Part shown: in pieces, positions 54,062 through 62,178 of the stretch
How the letters are laid out: the number at the start of each line of letters is the position of its first letter
How positions within the stretch are numbered: the stretch's first letter is position 1
Assembly (NCBI GenBank): GCA_049890035.1
Contig: JBMHCG010000036.1
Coordinates: 1 to 64,000 of the forward strand
DNA: 64,000 bases
Direction of reading: 5' to 3'
DNA from: UBA11891 sp049890035
Lineage (GTDB): Bacteria > Bacteroidota > Bacteroidia > Flavobacteriales > Flavobacteriaceae
The notes under the pieces: generated by a model
Database searches by the model: none
Seen by the model: the letters and a program-made list of their open reading frames with translations, nothing else
Told to the model about the DNA's origin: nothing
Program-made: the position numbers and the translations under genes

Positions 54062-55051
54062 TCAAAATTGGATCCCAAATGCAAACGGGATACCTACATT
54101 TTGATCCCCTAACTGCGCAGGTATCATTTTGGGCAATTTTTTGACGATTCGAAGCGTCTCAAGCGCGAATACTTCCTTTCCTTCTTCAGTACGGGCCCTA
54201 TAATCCGAAACATTCCCATAGGCATCAATGAAAATTTGCACATAAACGCGTACGGGAAGTTTTGAGGACTGATCGCTTGGAAGTTGTACTTGGGATTGAA
54301 CAAATTCCTGTACTTGGCTTTTAAAACACGCTTTCTTTTTTTCCGAAGCTTCACAACCGGGAAAAATAGGGGGAGTTAAATACGGATTTTCCAAATAGAT
54401 GCTACGTGAAGTATTCTTTTCTTGCCCGACGGTTCTGCGCTGACTTTCTTTTCTTTTTTTCGCATTTTTGGTTGTGATGACAATCACCCCTGCATTGCCT
54501 TGTAAGCCGTAGCGAACGGTTTCTGCTAAAGATGAAAGAACTTTGACATCGACTATATCATCAAATGGAATTGGCGGATAAAAACTCCACAAAGGAATAC
54601 CTCTTTGCTGGGCATCTTGAACGGCCTGGTCTGGTATTTCAAAGATTTGTCCGTCTACCACAAAAAGCGGAATGGTGCGGTTGTTATTGATCGAACTCAC
54701 TGCCCGCAATTGAACCAATCCTGTGGCAGGGTTGAGTTGCTGTACCCCCGGAAGTCGATACTGGATGGCATCGATCAAGTTAATTGCCTGTGTATCGATC
54801 CCATAAGCATTTAAACCCATTTTTTGCCAACGGATACTTTGTTGCAGGGAATCAATCTGAAATCCCTCCAATTCCGTAGCATTAAAAATAGTTTGAATGC
54901 CCGCTTTTTCGATGGATAACGAAATAATGGAGTCCTCTGTAACAACAACCTCAGAGAGTGATATCCCTGCTGAAGGATCATTCTTCTCCTGTGCTGTAGC
55001 TACATAAAATCCGCAAAATAAAAACCCAAATACAATCTTTACACGCAGCAT
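54062..55051 (-). CDS. Barrel-less receptor plug fused to a TonB C-terminal domain
   Basis: 329 residues from ATG 55051 (GTG 55063 is also in frame). Signal peptide (MLRVKIVFGFLFCGFYVATA). Residues about 90-196 form a TonB-receptor plug: LIDAIQYRLPGVQQL, IPLFVVDGQIFEI, DDIVDVKVLSSLAETVRYG, GNAGVIVITTK. A basic linker (KNAKKRKESQRR) leads to a TonB C-terminal domain (about 229-329): IFPGCE, then VYVQIFIDAYGNVSDYRA and LRIVKKLPKMIPAQ. There is no β-barrel. The two halves normally belong to interacting but separate proteins. The function is unknown; it may cap, sense or couple a TonB pathway. Confidence 0.75.
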   Translation of the reverse strand: MLRVKIVFGFLFCGFYVATAQEKNDPSAGISLSEVVVTEDSIISLSIEKAGIQTIFNATELEGFQIDSLQQSIRWQKMGLNAYGIDTQAINLIDAIQYRLPGVQQLNPATGLVQLRAVSSINNNRTIPLFVVDGQIFEIPDQAVQDAQQRGIPLWSFYPPIPFDDIVDVKVLSSLAETVRYGLQGNAGVIVITTKNAKKRKESQRRTVGQEKNTSRSIYLENPYLTPPIFPGCEASEKKKACFKSQVQEFVQSQVQLPSDQSSKLPVRVYVQIFIDAYGNVSDYRARTEEGKEVFALETLRIVKKLPKMIPAQLGDQNVGIPFAFGIQF

Positions 55052-55082
55052 CGTACGCAACACTTATTTGGTAGTAAGGTAC

Positions 55083-55107
55083 AAAAAACCCCCTTCGGCA
55101 AAGGGGG
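55083..55107 (-). terminator. Intrinsic terminator after family member E
   Basis: On the minus strand CCCCCTT, loop TGCCG, AAGGGGG then TTTTTT, 11 bp after the stop at 55118. Confidence 0.85.
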
Positions 55108-55117
55108 CTCAAAAGGA

Positions 55118-55837
55118 TTAGTTGATGGCTTTAACTTGCTCCCAAATCACGCGCAAACGAAAACCGTCTGGATCGTATTCACTCATTTTCGATCCTTTTG
55201 GCGGATTCCAGTCAGTTCGTGAACCATCCAGCGCATGCATGGCATCTTTGAGATTGGCATAGCCATCCCATGTCATGATGGTACTTTCATCTTGACCACT
55301 AGGGTAGAGTTTGTATCCCATGCCCCAGTCTGTCATACCCGTTGATCCAGATCTTATCGCTTTTTGGTGAAAAGGCTTCCACATCTTTTGGTTTTCGGCA
55401 ATAAAACCGCTTAGATTTTTAGGTCGGGCATAATTAAATACCCAGTATTTGCCCCCTTCACCATCTATGTTGTCAAGTATTTTGTAATTATGGATTTCAT
55501 ACGTACGGTAAGGAGAGGCTGCATCTGCCGGATCCATCCCATCTAGCGCTGCTGCATCCCATTGTGGATTGGCCATGGCTTCAAGGGTTGGGAAACCATT
55601 GACAAATGCATAGTTGACTTCATTGGTACCTGCGGTGCCTACTTTTTTCATCAAAGCCCAAAGGGTTTGTTGCCCTTTGTCAATATTATTTTGCGCCACC
55701 TTCGCCCAATATTGGGTTTCTTTTCGTTCAAATTCAGCAACATCTTCTTGGGCTACCGAAACATACATAATGTAATAGTACTGTGCTTGTATACTACTAC
55801 TGAATAATAAAAGTCCAAGGATACATAGTTTTTTCAT
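55118..55837 (-). CDS. Secreted two-repeat protein, family member E (unknown function)
   Basis: 239 residues, signal peptide (..FSSSIQAQ). First half YYIMYVSVAQED, helix, LWALMKK at 59-65; second half KYWVFNYARPKNLSGF (130-145), helix, WGMGYKLYPSG at 171-181. Closest in layout to member C. Leader AACCATATAACAATTCTA, and promoter box TATCTTGG (55862-55869). It lies between two plug-domain genes and is read on the minus strand with its own terminator. Confidence 0.65.
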   Translation of the reverse strand: MKKLCILGLLLFSSSIQAQYYYIMYVSVAQEDVAEFERKETQYWAKVAQNNIDKGQQTLWALMKKVGTAGTNEVNYAFVNGFPTLEAMANPQWDAAALDGMDPADAASPYRTYEIHNYKILDNIDGEGGKYWVFNYARPKNLSGFIAENQKMWKPFHQKAIRSGSTGMTDWGMGYKLYPSGQDESTIMTWDGYANLKDAMHALDGSRTDWNPPKGSKMSEYDPDGFRLRVIWEQVKAIN

Positions 55838-55861
55838 AATAGAATTGTTATATGGTTTGTT

Positions 55862-55869
55862 CCAAGATA
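55862..55869 (-). promoter_or_regulatory. -7 box TATCTTGG of family member E
   Basis: TATCTTG followed by 25 bp of leader to ATG 55837. The divergent orphan-plug gene starts at 55896, so the two promoters share this short gap. Confidence 0.4.
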
Positions 55870-55895
55870 CAATTTTTTTTAAATATCTTTATTTC

Positions 55896-56342
55896 ATGAA
55901 GTTAGGTGTCCAAATTCCCATAAGATGGATGACCTGCTGCGCTTTTCTGAGCAGTATGTCTGTTTCGTTGTGGTCCCAAAATCCTCCATATGTCAATGCC
56001 CTTGAGCAAGGGCAAGGCCGTTTGTCTGGTGTACAAATCACACCCAATAGGAGTCAAATAGACGCCCCACCAAAGGTCATTGTAAGGGGCTATACCACGT
56101 GGAATAACAATTCCCCCCTCTATGTTATTGACGGTGTTCAAACAACAGATGGCAGTCTTTTCAATGGCCTCAATCCCTATGACATTCAATCAATCACCGT
56201 TTTAAAGGATGCCAGTGCTGCTATCTATGGAGTTCGTGGTGCCAATGGAGTTATTATTGTTCGCACCAAGGAAGCGGCCTATGCTCAAAAGAAAAGGAAT
56301 CGTGTAAAGAGAAAGCACAAACGAAATAAAAAACAAAGTTGA
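55896..56342 (+). CDS. Free-standing SusC-type plug domain protein
   Basis: 148 residues from ATG 55896. After a signal-like segment (to about residue 28), residues 45-125 form a SusC/RagA-type plug: PPKVIVRGYTTWNNNSPLYV, VIDGVQTTDGS, LNPYDIQSITVLKDASAAI, YGVRGANGVIIVRTK. The chain then ends in a strongly basic tail (QKKRNRVKRKHKRNKKQS). No barrel sequence follows in any frame, so this is not the start of a broken receptor. Its plug closely follows the canonical pattern, unlike the fused one at 54062. Function unknown. Confidence 0.75.
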   Translation: MKLGVQIPIRWMTCCAFLSSMSVSLWSQNPPYVNALEQGQGRLSGVQITPNRSQIDAPPKVIVRGYTTWNNNSPLYVIDGVQTTDGSLFNGLNPYDIQSITVLKDASAAIYGVRGANGVIIVRTKEAAYAQKKRNRVKRKHKRNKKQS

Positions 56343-56544
56343 TTGGCTAATGAGGCCCCTGCATGCTAGCACCTTCTAAGGTAACCAAATCAAAATGAAA
56401 AAAAGTGCAATCATCAAACAATCAAAAAAAAGAACATGCTAGCGAGGGGCAAGGGTCCTTTACATAACATTACAAATTTCCGTTATTTTTTACTAAAGAA
56501 CTGATAAAGAGACGTTAAAAACCGTTAAAATTCAACTTCAAAAA

Positions 56545-56922
56545 CTACGAATCGAAGGTATCGTCTCGTTCAATCATCAAAATAGCGGACTGGGGAACAA
56601 TGACATACTTTTCGCCTTTGTAAAGGACTTCATAGGATCCATTTTGTAAAAAAACAGCCAAATCCCCCTCTTTGACTTGAAGCGGCATGTAATTCACTTT
56701 TTCATTTGTTACTTTCCAGAATTCTTCTGGATCCATGGCTGCTGGGAGTGGATAACCCGGGCCTGACTTGACAACATAACCATACTGAATTTTTTCTCGT
56801 TCGCGAACGCCTGGCGGTAAATACAGCCCACTTTCCGTACGTTCTGATTCTTTGCGTGGCTTGACCAATACGCGATCTCCTATGACATGAATATGAGCAA
56901 ATAATGTGTTGGGTTCTTTCAT
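56545..56922 (-). CDS. GroES-family co-chaperonin with insertion
   Basis: 125 residues against 90-97 for ordinary GroES. The Cpn10 core is clear: HVIGDRVLVKPRKES, a mobile-loop-like SGLYLPPGVREREKIQYG (GLYL in place of GGIVL), then VKEGDLAVF and YVIVPQSAILMI. An insertion of about 25 residues (YPLPAAMDPEEFWKVTNEKV) lies where the roof hairpin is in GroES. No groEL is adjacent. It may be a paralogue that serves a special chaperonin or has another role. Confidence 0.75.
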   Translation of the reverse strand: MKEPNTLFAHIHVIGDRVLVKPRKESERTESGLYLPPGVREREKIQYGYVVKSGPGYPLPAAMDPEEFWKVTNEKVNYMPLQVKEGDLAVFLQNGSYEVLYKGEKYVIVPQSAILMIERDDTFDS

Positions 56923-56970
56923 CTCCTATTTTGAAAGCAAAGATACCAAAGAGGTTGTATCCTATAAAAT

Positions 56971-58473
56971 TTAGCGTGTTGCAAGCAGTTGAAGAAAGAC
57001 ACCGTTGGTCCATCCAAAACCGTCTTGTACTGGGTATTCCCCTCCTCCACTTGTCAAACCGATATCTGCAACATTGTATTTCTCCAACATTTTCCCTGTT
57101 TTTTGGTACACGCGTTTATTGAGTGCCACCCACCGATCTGATATGGTATTTGCCAAAGTATGATACCCGTAATTACGAAGTCCCTTGACAGCGATCCATT
57201 GTAGGGGTGCCCACCCATTTGGTGCGTCCCATTGCTGTCCGGTAGTATGAAGTGTAGTGACCAAACCACCGGGTTGTAAGAACTCTTTTTCCAGGCGAAC
57301 TGCACAGGCATGTGCTTGATCTTTGGTTGCCAATCCAAAAAACAAGGGATAGATTCCTGCAAGAGTAAGAGGCGGTGTATGTTGGAAAGTGTTTCGATTC
57401 AAATCGTGAAAAAATTGAGTCTCTTCATTCCAAAAGTCTTCTTGTATGCTCTTTTTTCGAAGCGCTGCTCGGTGGGTATAGGTTTGCTGCTTCGAAGTAT
57501 CTTCTGAGGCGAAAGCGTTAGCTAACCGATCCTCTAAATGAAATAACAAACAGTTCAGATCAACGGGTACCACATCACTGGTAAAAATAGAGTCCAATTC
57601 CATGGGATCTGTAAACCAACGCGAACTAAAATCCCAACCCGATTCACAAGCCGCCCGCAGATGCCGAAATAATTCACTGGAAGGTTGCTCACTTTTCTGT
57701 GCCAATTCCCAGTCGGTTTGATACATTTCATCCCGGGGGGTGCAATAACGATCATGATATCGATTCCAAACAGTGTCTTTAAGGCCCATAACAACCCGGT
57801 CTATGGCACCCCCTTCTTCTCTCAATTCGGAAGCGTTGCGCATCCAGAAGGCATATTCTTTTTCTAACTGCGTCCGGTATTGTTTCCATATAAAACCACC
57901 CTTTACAGCAGCCAGCAGCCCTACCATTAGACTAAAAAATGGAGGTTGTGAACGTCCCAAAAAATATGTTCTGTTACCGTTGGGAACAAATCCGAAAGTG
58001 TCTATCAAATAGGCAAAATTCGCTACCATATCCGAAAGTGTCGCTATCCGATTGCTTTGAACCAAACCCAACTGAGTAAAATAGCTATCCCAATAGTATA
58101 TCTCGTTGAATCGGCCCCCGGGAACGATGTAGGAGTGGGGTAGCGGCACTAATGAACTCCCAGGAATCGCTTTGTCCTTCTCCCGTGTTAACACAGACCA
58201 TAAATTATCAATGTGGATCTCTACAGGGCTTGACAGATCACTTTGAAAGTGTGTTGTTCGTGACAGATTGAGCTGAAAAAAACGATTGAAAAATCCCTGC
58301 CAGTCTCCTTGTCCATTCTTTTTTTCAATTTTATAGGCGGTCATAATTTCCCGGGGCGAAGCCAATGGAAGGGCATCCGAAAGCACTTTGCCGTCGGGCC
58401 ACAAACCGCTGGCATGTAAATCGTGAAACAAATCTGGAAAGATCTTGCTTGGAGGGGGGAATGATTTGTTCAT
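56971..58473 (-). CDS. Trehalase, GH37
   Basis: 500 residues, no signal peptide, so probably cytoplasmic. Signature 1 PGGRFNEIYYWDSY (about 131-144) and signature 2 QWDAPNGWAPLQ near residue 416 are intact; the (α/α)6 barrel hydrolyses trehalose to two glucose units. The C-terminal GGGEYPVQDGFGWTNG is the conserved final loop. Its ATG overlaps the upstream MFS gene stop by four bases (ATGA), so import and cleavage are coupled. Enzyme naming as TreF-like is by location only. Confidence 0.92.
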   Translation of the reverse strand: MNKSFPPPSKIFPDLFHDLHASGLWPDGKVLSDALPLASPREIMTAYKIEKKNGQGDWQGFFNRFFQLNLSRTTHFQSDLSSPVEIHIDNLWSVLTREKDKAIPGSSLVPLPHSYIVPGGRFNEIYYWDSYFTQLGLVQSNRIATLSDMVANFAYLIDTFGFVPNGNRTYFLGRSQPPFFSLMVGLLAAVKGGFIWKQYRTQLEKEYAFWMRNASELREEGGAIDRVVMGLKDTVWNRYHDRYCTPRDEMYQTDWELAQKSEQPSSELFRHLRAACESGWDFSSRWFTDPMELDSIFTSDVVPVDLNCLLFHLEDRLANAFASEDTSKQQTYTHRAALRKKSIQEDFWNEETQFFHDLNRNTFQHTPPLTLAGIYPLFFGLATKDQAHACAVRLEKEFLQPGGLVTTLHTTGQQWDAPNGWAPLQWIAVKGLRNYGYHTLANTISDRWVALNKRVYQKTGKMLEKYNVADIGLTSGGGEYPVQDGFGWTNGVFLQLLATR

Positions 58474-59702
58474 GATTCCTGTATTTCTTTGTGGGTCAGG
58501 CGTTGTAACAAAAGTAAGGCAACAAAGAGTGCACCAATGGGTAAAAGGGTATAATAAAAACCCTCTTGAGGGCCCAAGCCTGCAAACAAGTAGCCCATGG
58601 CACGCGATCCCAGTGTCCCTCCAAGTGCGGAAAAGACAATAATCAAGCCTGTCATGGGACTGTGGAGCCTTTTAGGAAGTGCACTGAGTACAGCCGAATT
58701 CAATAGTGGATAAATAGGAGCAATAAAAAGCCCAACAAGTGGAAATGCATAGCCAATCAAAGGTACTTGTGACAGGCTATGGATTGCCGTACTTAATTGC
58801 CCTGCCGCTACCGTTTTTGGTAATACAAAAACAACCATCAATGCGGTCAAAACAATACATACTCCGACGATATAAAACCAAGAATATCGCTGGGAGAAGT
58901 AGCCCGCAATAAGGCGCCCCAAACCCAACGAAACAGCAAAGATACTAGCCATCATTATGGAAACATTCTCAGAGAGTGCGAGTACTTCCTTATTGAATGT
59001 AGGCAACCAAGTCATAATTCCCTGTTCTACCATCACAAAAAGAAAGGCGGCAATGACAAATACCAAAACCAGTAATTTACCAATCAATGCAAACATCTGC
59101 CGCAAATCATCTACGAGATCAGTGCCTGGAATTTCTTGGCCTTCATCAAACGGAACCCCCCATAGAAGAAAAAAAGAAACCAATGACAAAGCAGCCAATA
59201 GCCAATATACACCTAACCATGCATCGGGTTGCGCGCTCCGGTTAAAAGCGGGAAAAAGAAAATACGCCAAGGCAATTCCAAACATAAAAACACCCTCGAC
59301 GCTACTCATCAAACTACTGTGTTCTTTTTCAGTCGAAGTGACCAATCCGATGGAAGCATAGACAGACACTTTTATGAGCGCAAAAGCAGCACCCACCATT
59401 GCAAAGAGAATTTTTGCAGCCAAAAATGAATTCCCGAAATACATAAAAAAACAAGCAAAAACAACTAATAGCAAGGCTGTCAACATCGCTTTCTTATAGC
59501 CGATACGTGGCATAAAGGAAGCTACAAAAAAGGATACTATGGCAATAGGAAGATCTTTGAATGCTTCGAGTATACTCGCTTCTACTTCACCCACTCCGTA
59601 AAGGTTAATGGACTTTAAAATGACAATCCCTACACTGTTCAGTAAAATGGCAAAGACAAAGTAATTCAGATAAAGTGACAGTTTGATTCCTTGGATTTTC
59701 AT
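58470..59702 (-). CDS. MFS transporter, probably for trehalose or a related disaccharide
   Basis: 410 residues with about 12 membrane segments. Several Gly/Pro-rich helices and SFMPRIGYKKAM in the loop 2-3 position mark a major facilitator. First gene of an operon whose second gene is a trehalase that overlaps its stop, which points to trehalose uptake; sequence alone does not prove the substrate. The gap to the upstream LLM gene is 29 bp, so that gene may lead the operon. Confidence 0.8.
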   Translation of the reverse strand: MKIQGIKLSLYLNYFVFAILLNSVGIVILKSINLYGVGEVEASILEAFKDLPIAIVSFFVASFMPRIGYKKAMLTALLLVVFACFFMYFGNSFLAAKILFAMVGAAFALIKVSVYASIGLVTSTEKEHSSLMSSVEGVFMFGIALAYFLFPAFNRSAQPDAWLGVYWLLAALSLVSFFLLWGVPFDEGQEIPGTDLVDDLRQMFALIGKLLVLVFVIAAFLFVMVEQGIMTWLPTFNKEVLALSENVSIMMASIFAVSLGLGRLIAGYFSQRYSWFYIVGVCIVLTALMVVFVLPKTVAAGQLSTAIHSLSQVPLIGYAFPLVGLFIAPIYPLLNSAVLSALPKRLHSPMTGLIIVFSALGGTLGSRAMGYLFAGLGPQEGFYYTLLPIGALFVALLLLQRLTHKEIQES

Positions 59703-59731
59703 TTGTGGTTTCTTTGTAATTAAATAAGCTA

Positions 59732-60781
59732 TTAACTCGAACTTGTAGTGGCTTGCTTTTCAAGAACTAGCGGTTTTACTTTTTCAGCAATCAATTCAAA
59801 GGAACGCATCAATTGCTCGTGTGTTAAGCCTGCGTTATCCATTTGGAAAGTAAAGCGTGATAATCCGCCCAAAGCCTGACTGTGCCGTACAATTTTGTCC
59901 GCCACCTCTTCTGGATCTGCTACCAACAGAGCACCCAAGCGACCGTTTTGATTGTCGAAGCGGCTTCGCGTAACAGGGGGCCAACCCCGCTCTTGGCCGA
60001 TCCGAGTAAACGTTTCTGCATAACCCGGAAAATAATCTGCAACGGCAGCCTCTTTTTGCGCTGCTACATACCCCAAAGAATGAATTCCTACTTTCAGCGT
60101 ATCGGGGGGGTGTCCAGCTTCAGCGGCTGCATCGCGATACAAAGCTACCAAAGGAGCAAAACGGTGTGTTTCACCACCAATAATAGCTATCATCAAGGGC
60201 AAACCCAAACGGCCTGCTCGTATAAAAGAAGCTGGGGTTCCTCCCACCCCTACCCACACTGGAATCTTCTTTTGAAAAGGTCTTGGGGTAATTGCTTGAC
60301 CATGCAGAGCGGGTCGAAATTGCCCTTCCCAATGCAGTCTTTCATTTTCTTGAATAGCCAATAACAATTCTAGTTTTTCGGCAAATAACGCATCATAATC
60401 TTCAAACTGAAAACCAAACAAGGGGAATGATTCGGAAAAAGAACCTCTACCGACAACCATCTCCGCCCTACCTTTACTGACCAAATCAACAGTCGCATAA
60501 TTTTGAAAGACACGAACCGGATCGGCCGCACTAAGAACTGTCACAGCACTTGTTAATTTAATTTGCTTGGTCCGTGCCGCAGCAGCAGCTAACAAGACAT
60601 GCGGGGCAGCATCTAAAAATTCCTCGCGGTGGTGCTCGCCAATGCCAAAAACATCCAGCCCTACTTGATCTGCATAGGCAATGCGATCCAATAATTCGGC
60701 AACTGCCCGTGCTCGATCGATGGCGGTGGGCTTACCATATTGGATGGCAACTGCAGCAAAACTGTCAACGCCTATTTCCAT
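59732..60781 (-). CDS. LLM-class flavin-dependent oxidoreductase
   Basis: 349 residues of luciferase-like monooxygenase fold: GVDSFAAVAIQ at the start, GIGEHHREEF (the His-containing active-site loop), LTSAVTVLSAADPVRVFQ and VVGRGSF, all typical of the FMN-dependent bacterial-luciferase-like family (group close to MsnO8/alkanal-like). It oxidises an unknown substrate with FMNH2 and O2. It is read just before the MFS/trehalase genes with a 29-bp gap, so it may share their transcript although no role in sugar use is evident. Confidence 0.87.
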   Translation of the reverse strand: MEIGVDSFAAVAIQYGKPTAIDRARAVAELLDRIAYADQVGLDVFGIGEHHREEFLDAAPHVLLAAAAARTKQIKLTSAVTVLSAADPVRVFQNYATVDLVSKGRAEMVVGRGSFSESFPLFGFQFEDYDALFAEKLELLLAIQENERLHWEGQFRPALHGQAITPRPFQKKIPVWVGVGGTPASFIRAGRLGLPLMIAIIGGETHRFAPLVALYRDAAAEAGHPPDTLKVGIHSLGYVAAQKEAAVADYFPGYAETFTRIGQERGWPPVTRSRFDNQNGRLGALLVADPEEVADKIVRHSQALGGLSRFTFQMDNAGLTHEQLMRSFELIAEKVKPLVLEKQATTSSS

Positions 60782-61035
60782 ACTTTTTGTTTTAAAGATA
60801 CTGCAATTCTATAGGTTGCTGACAAGCCATTTTGAATTCCAATTTTCAAATAGATAGAGGATTGTATCCCCTTGTGTAATGAAAACTATAAATTGGGTGG
60901 TCGCTTAAATTTTTATCGTTACCAATTATTAATTAAGTGTTAATAAGTCAATAGATTACCGCGCTCATATTTTTAAAATTGATGAAATCGACTCAAAATT
61001 TTCTTCTAATTTTGAGTAACTAATTGACTATATCT

Positions 61036-61602
61036 ATGCGTATTTATGGAACGATGTGCCTACTAGCTTTCTTCCTTTTGCTGAGCGGGTGCACAAAGAA
61101 ATTGGAAAAAGATATAACCGATCTACAAGCTGAACTGGCAGCTGTCAATTTAGAATTGGCTTCTTTAAAGACAACCAATGCCGAGATGGATGTTATCATT
61201 GCGAATTTACAACGCTCCAATTCCGACTTTGCTGCACTCTATGAAAGTGATTTTATTGGCTGCTGGTATACAACAAACTCTGCCCTTCAAGGAGCCAACA
61301 CCGAAATTCAAATTTACCCAGGAGGGGTGGGCTCCTTAGATTTTGGAGGAGGGGTTTATCAGGTTTTCTCATGGAGTCAGAGAAACGGAGTCACCACCCT
61401 TCATTTTGGTGATGTTTTAATTTGTAGCTGCTTTGGGGTAGATTATAATTTTATAATGGATAGTGCGCAAATTCTTTATGGTGAAATGTTTGACCAAGAC
61501 CATTCCCCCACAATCAAGCGCAATGAAAATGATAAAGAATATTTCGAATTGATTGATTGGGCCGAATATCCAATTATCTTTGATCGTTGCATTGTAAATT
61601 AA
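61036..61602 (+). CDS. Lipoprotein with coiled coil, unknown function
   Basis: 188 residues from ATG 61036 (TTG 61024 rejected). Lipobox LLSGCTKK. Residues about 23-68 form a heptad-like coiled coil (KLEKDITDLQAELAAVNLEL), after which a β-rich domain (FIGCWYTTN, AEIQIYPGGVG, GVTTLHFGD) is seen. No family recognised. It ends 8 bp before the start of a CAP-domain lipoprotein, so the two are cotranscribed. The coiled coil could trimerise or span from the membrane. Confidence 0.6.
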   Translation: MRIYGTMCLLAFFLLLSGCTKKLEKDITDLQAELAAVNLELASLKTTNAEMDVIIANLQRSNSDFAALYESDFIGCWYTTNSALQGANTEIQIYPGGVGSLDFGGGVYQVFSWSQRNGVTTLHFGDVLICSCFGVDYNFIMDSAQILYGEMFDQDHSPTIKRNENDKEYFELIDWAEYPIIFDRCIVN

Positions 61603-61610
61603 ATAGCGTC

Positions 61611-62144
61611 ATGAAAAAATCTTTCATTTTATTCTCTGCCATTGGCTTGCTATACTGTTCCAAAGAAAGTGGAGAAAGTGTTTCAAATGAAAATGCACTA
61701 TCGGCCGAAGACAAAGCGGCTGCACTTAAAATACATAACGACGCCCGAGCCGATGTTGGGGTAGCCGCACTCACTTGGTCCGATGCACTGGCAGCCGATG
61801 CCGCCGCCTGGGCACAAAACATGGCGGAGAAAGAAAAAATGTATCACTCGGGTAATGCGGAGCGACCGGGGCAAGGAGAAAACCTATACTATACCACTGC
61901 AACGGATACAGAACGATCGGGTCGAAATGCCTCGAAAGCTTGGTATGATGAAATTCAGCTATATACCTATGCACCCATCGGTTCTGGGGAAAATAATTTT
62001 GCCGCTATTGGTCATTATACCCAAATGGTATGGAAATCGACTACGGAAGTTGGAATGGCTTTGGCTGTATCGAAGTCAGGGGCTACCTATGTGGTGGCTC
62101 GCTACAGTCCACCGGGTAATTGGCAAGGGGAAACACCCTATTAA
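61611..62144 (+). CDS. CAP (SCP/PR1-like) domain lipoprotein
   Basis: 177 residues from ATG 61611; an in-frame upstream TTG would overlap the previous gene. Lipobox LLYCSKE. The CAP domain spans about 40-177 with HNDARADVGVAALTW, GQGENLY, GHYTQMVWKSTTEVG and YSPPGNWQGE. CAP proteins are secreted or surface proteins that bind lipids or act as proteases in some lineages; the bacterial role is unclear. Followed at once by a strong bidirectional terminator. Confidence 0.88.
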   Translation: MKKSFILFSAIGLLYCSKESGESVSNENALSAEDKAAALKIHNDARADVGVAALTWSDALAADAAAWAQNMAEKEKMYHSGNAERPGQGENLYYTTATDTERSGRNASKAWYDEIQLYTYAPIGSGENNFAAIGHYTQMVWKSTTEVGMALAVSKSGATYVVARYSPPGNWQGETPY

Positions 62145-62174
62145 AAAAAGCCCTTCTCAACGAAGGGCTTTTTT
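62144..62174. terminator. Bidirectional intrinsic terminator
   Basis: AAAAAAGCCCTTC, loop TCAAC, GAAGGGCTTTTTT: a perfect 13-bp stem between the CAP gene and the convergent carbonic anhydrase gene. Confidence 0.9.
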
Positions 62175-62178
62175 GATT

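Noticed and set aside
56397..56441. Mini-ORF MKKSAIIKQSKKRTC after the orphan plug gene
   Set aside because: 15 codons in an A-rich stretch with no promoter or conserved feature.
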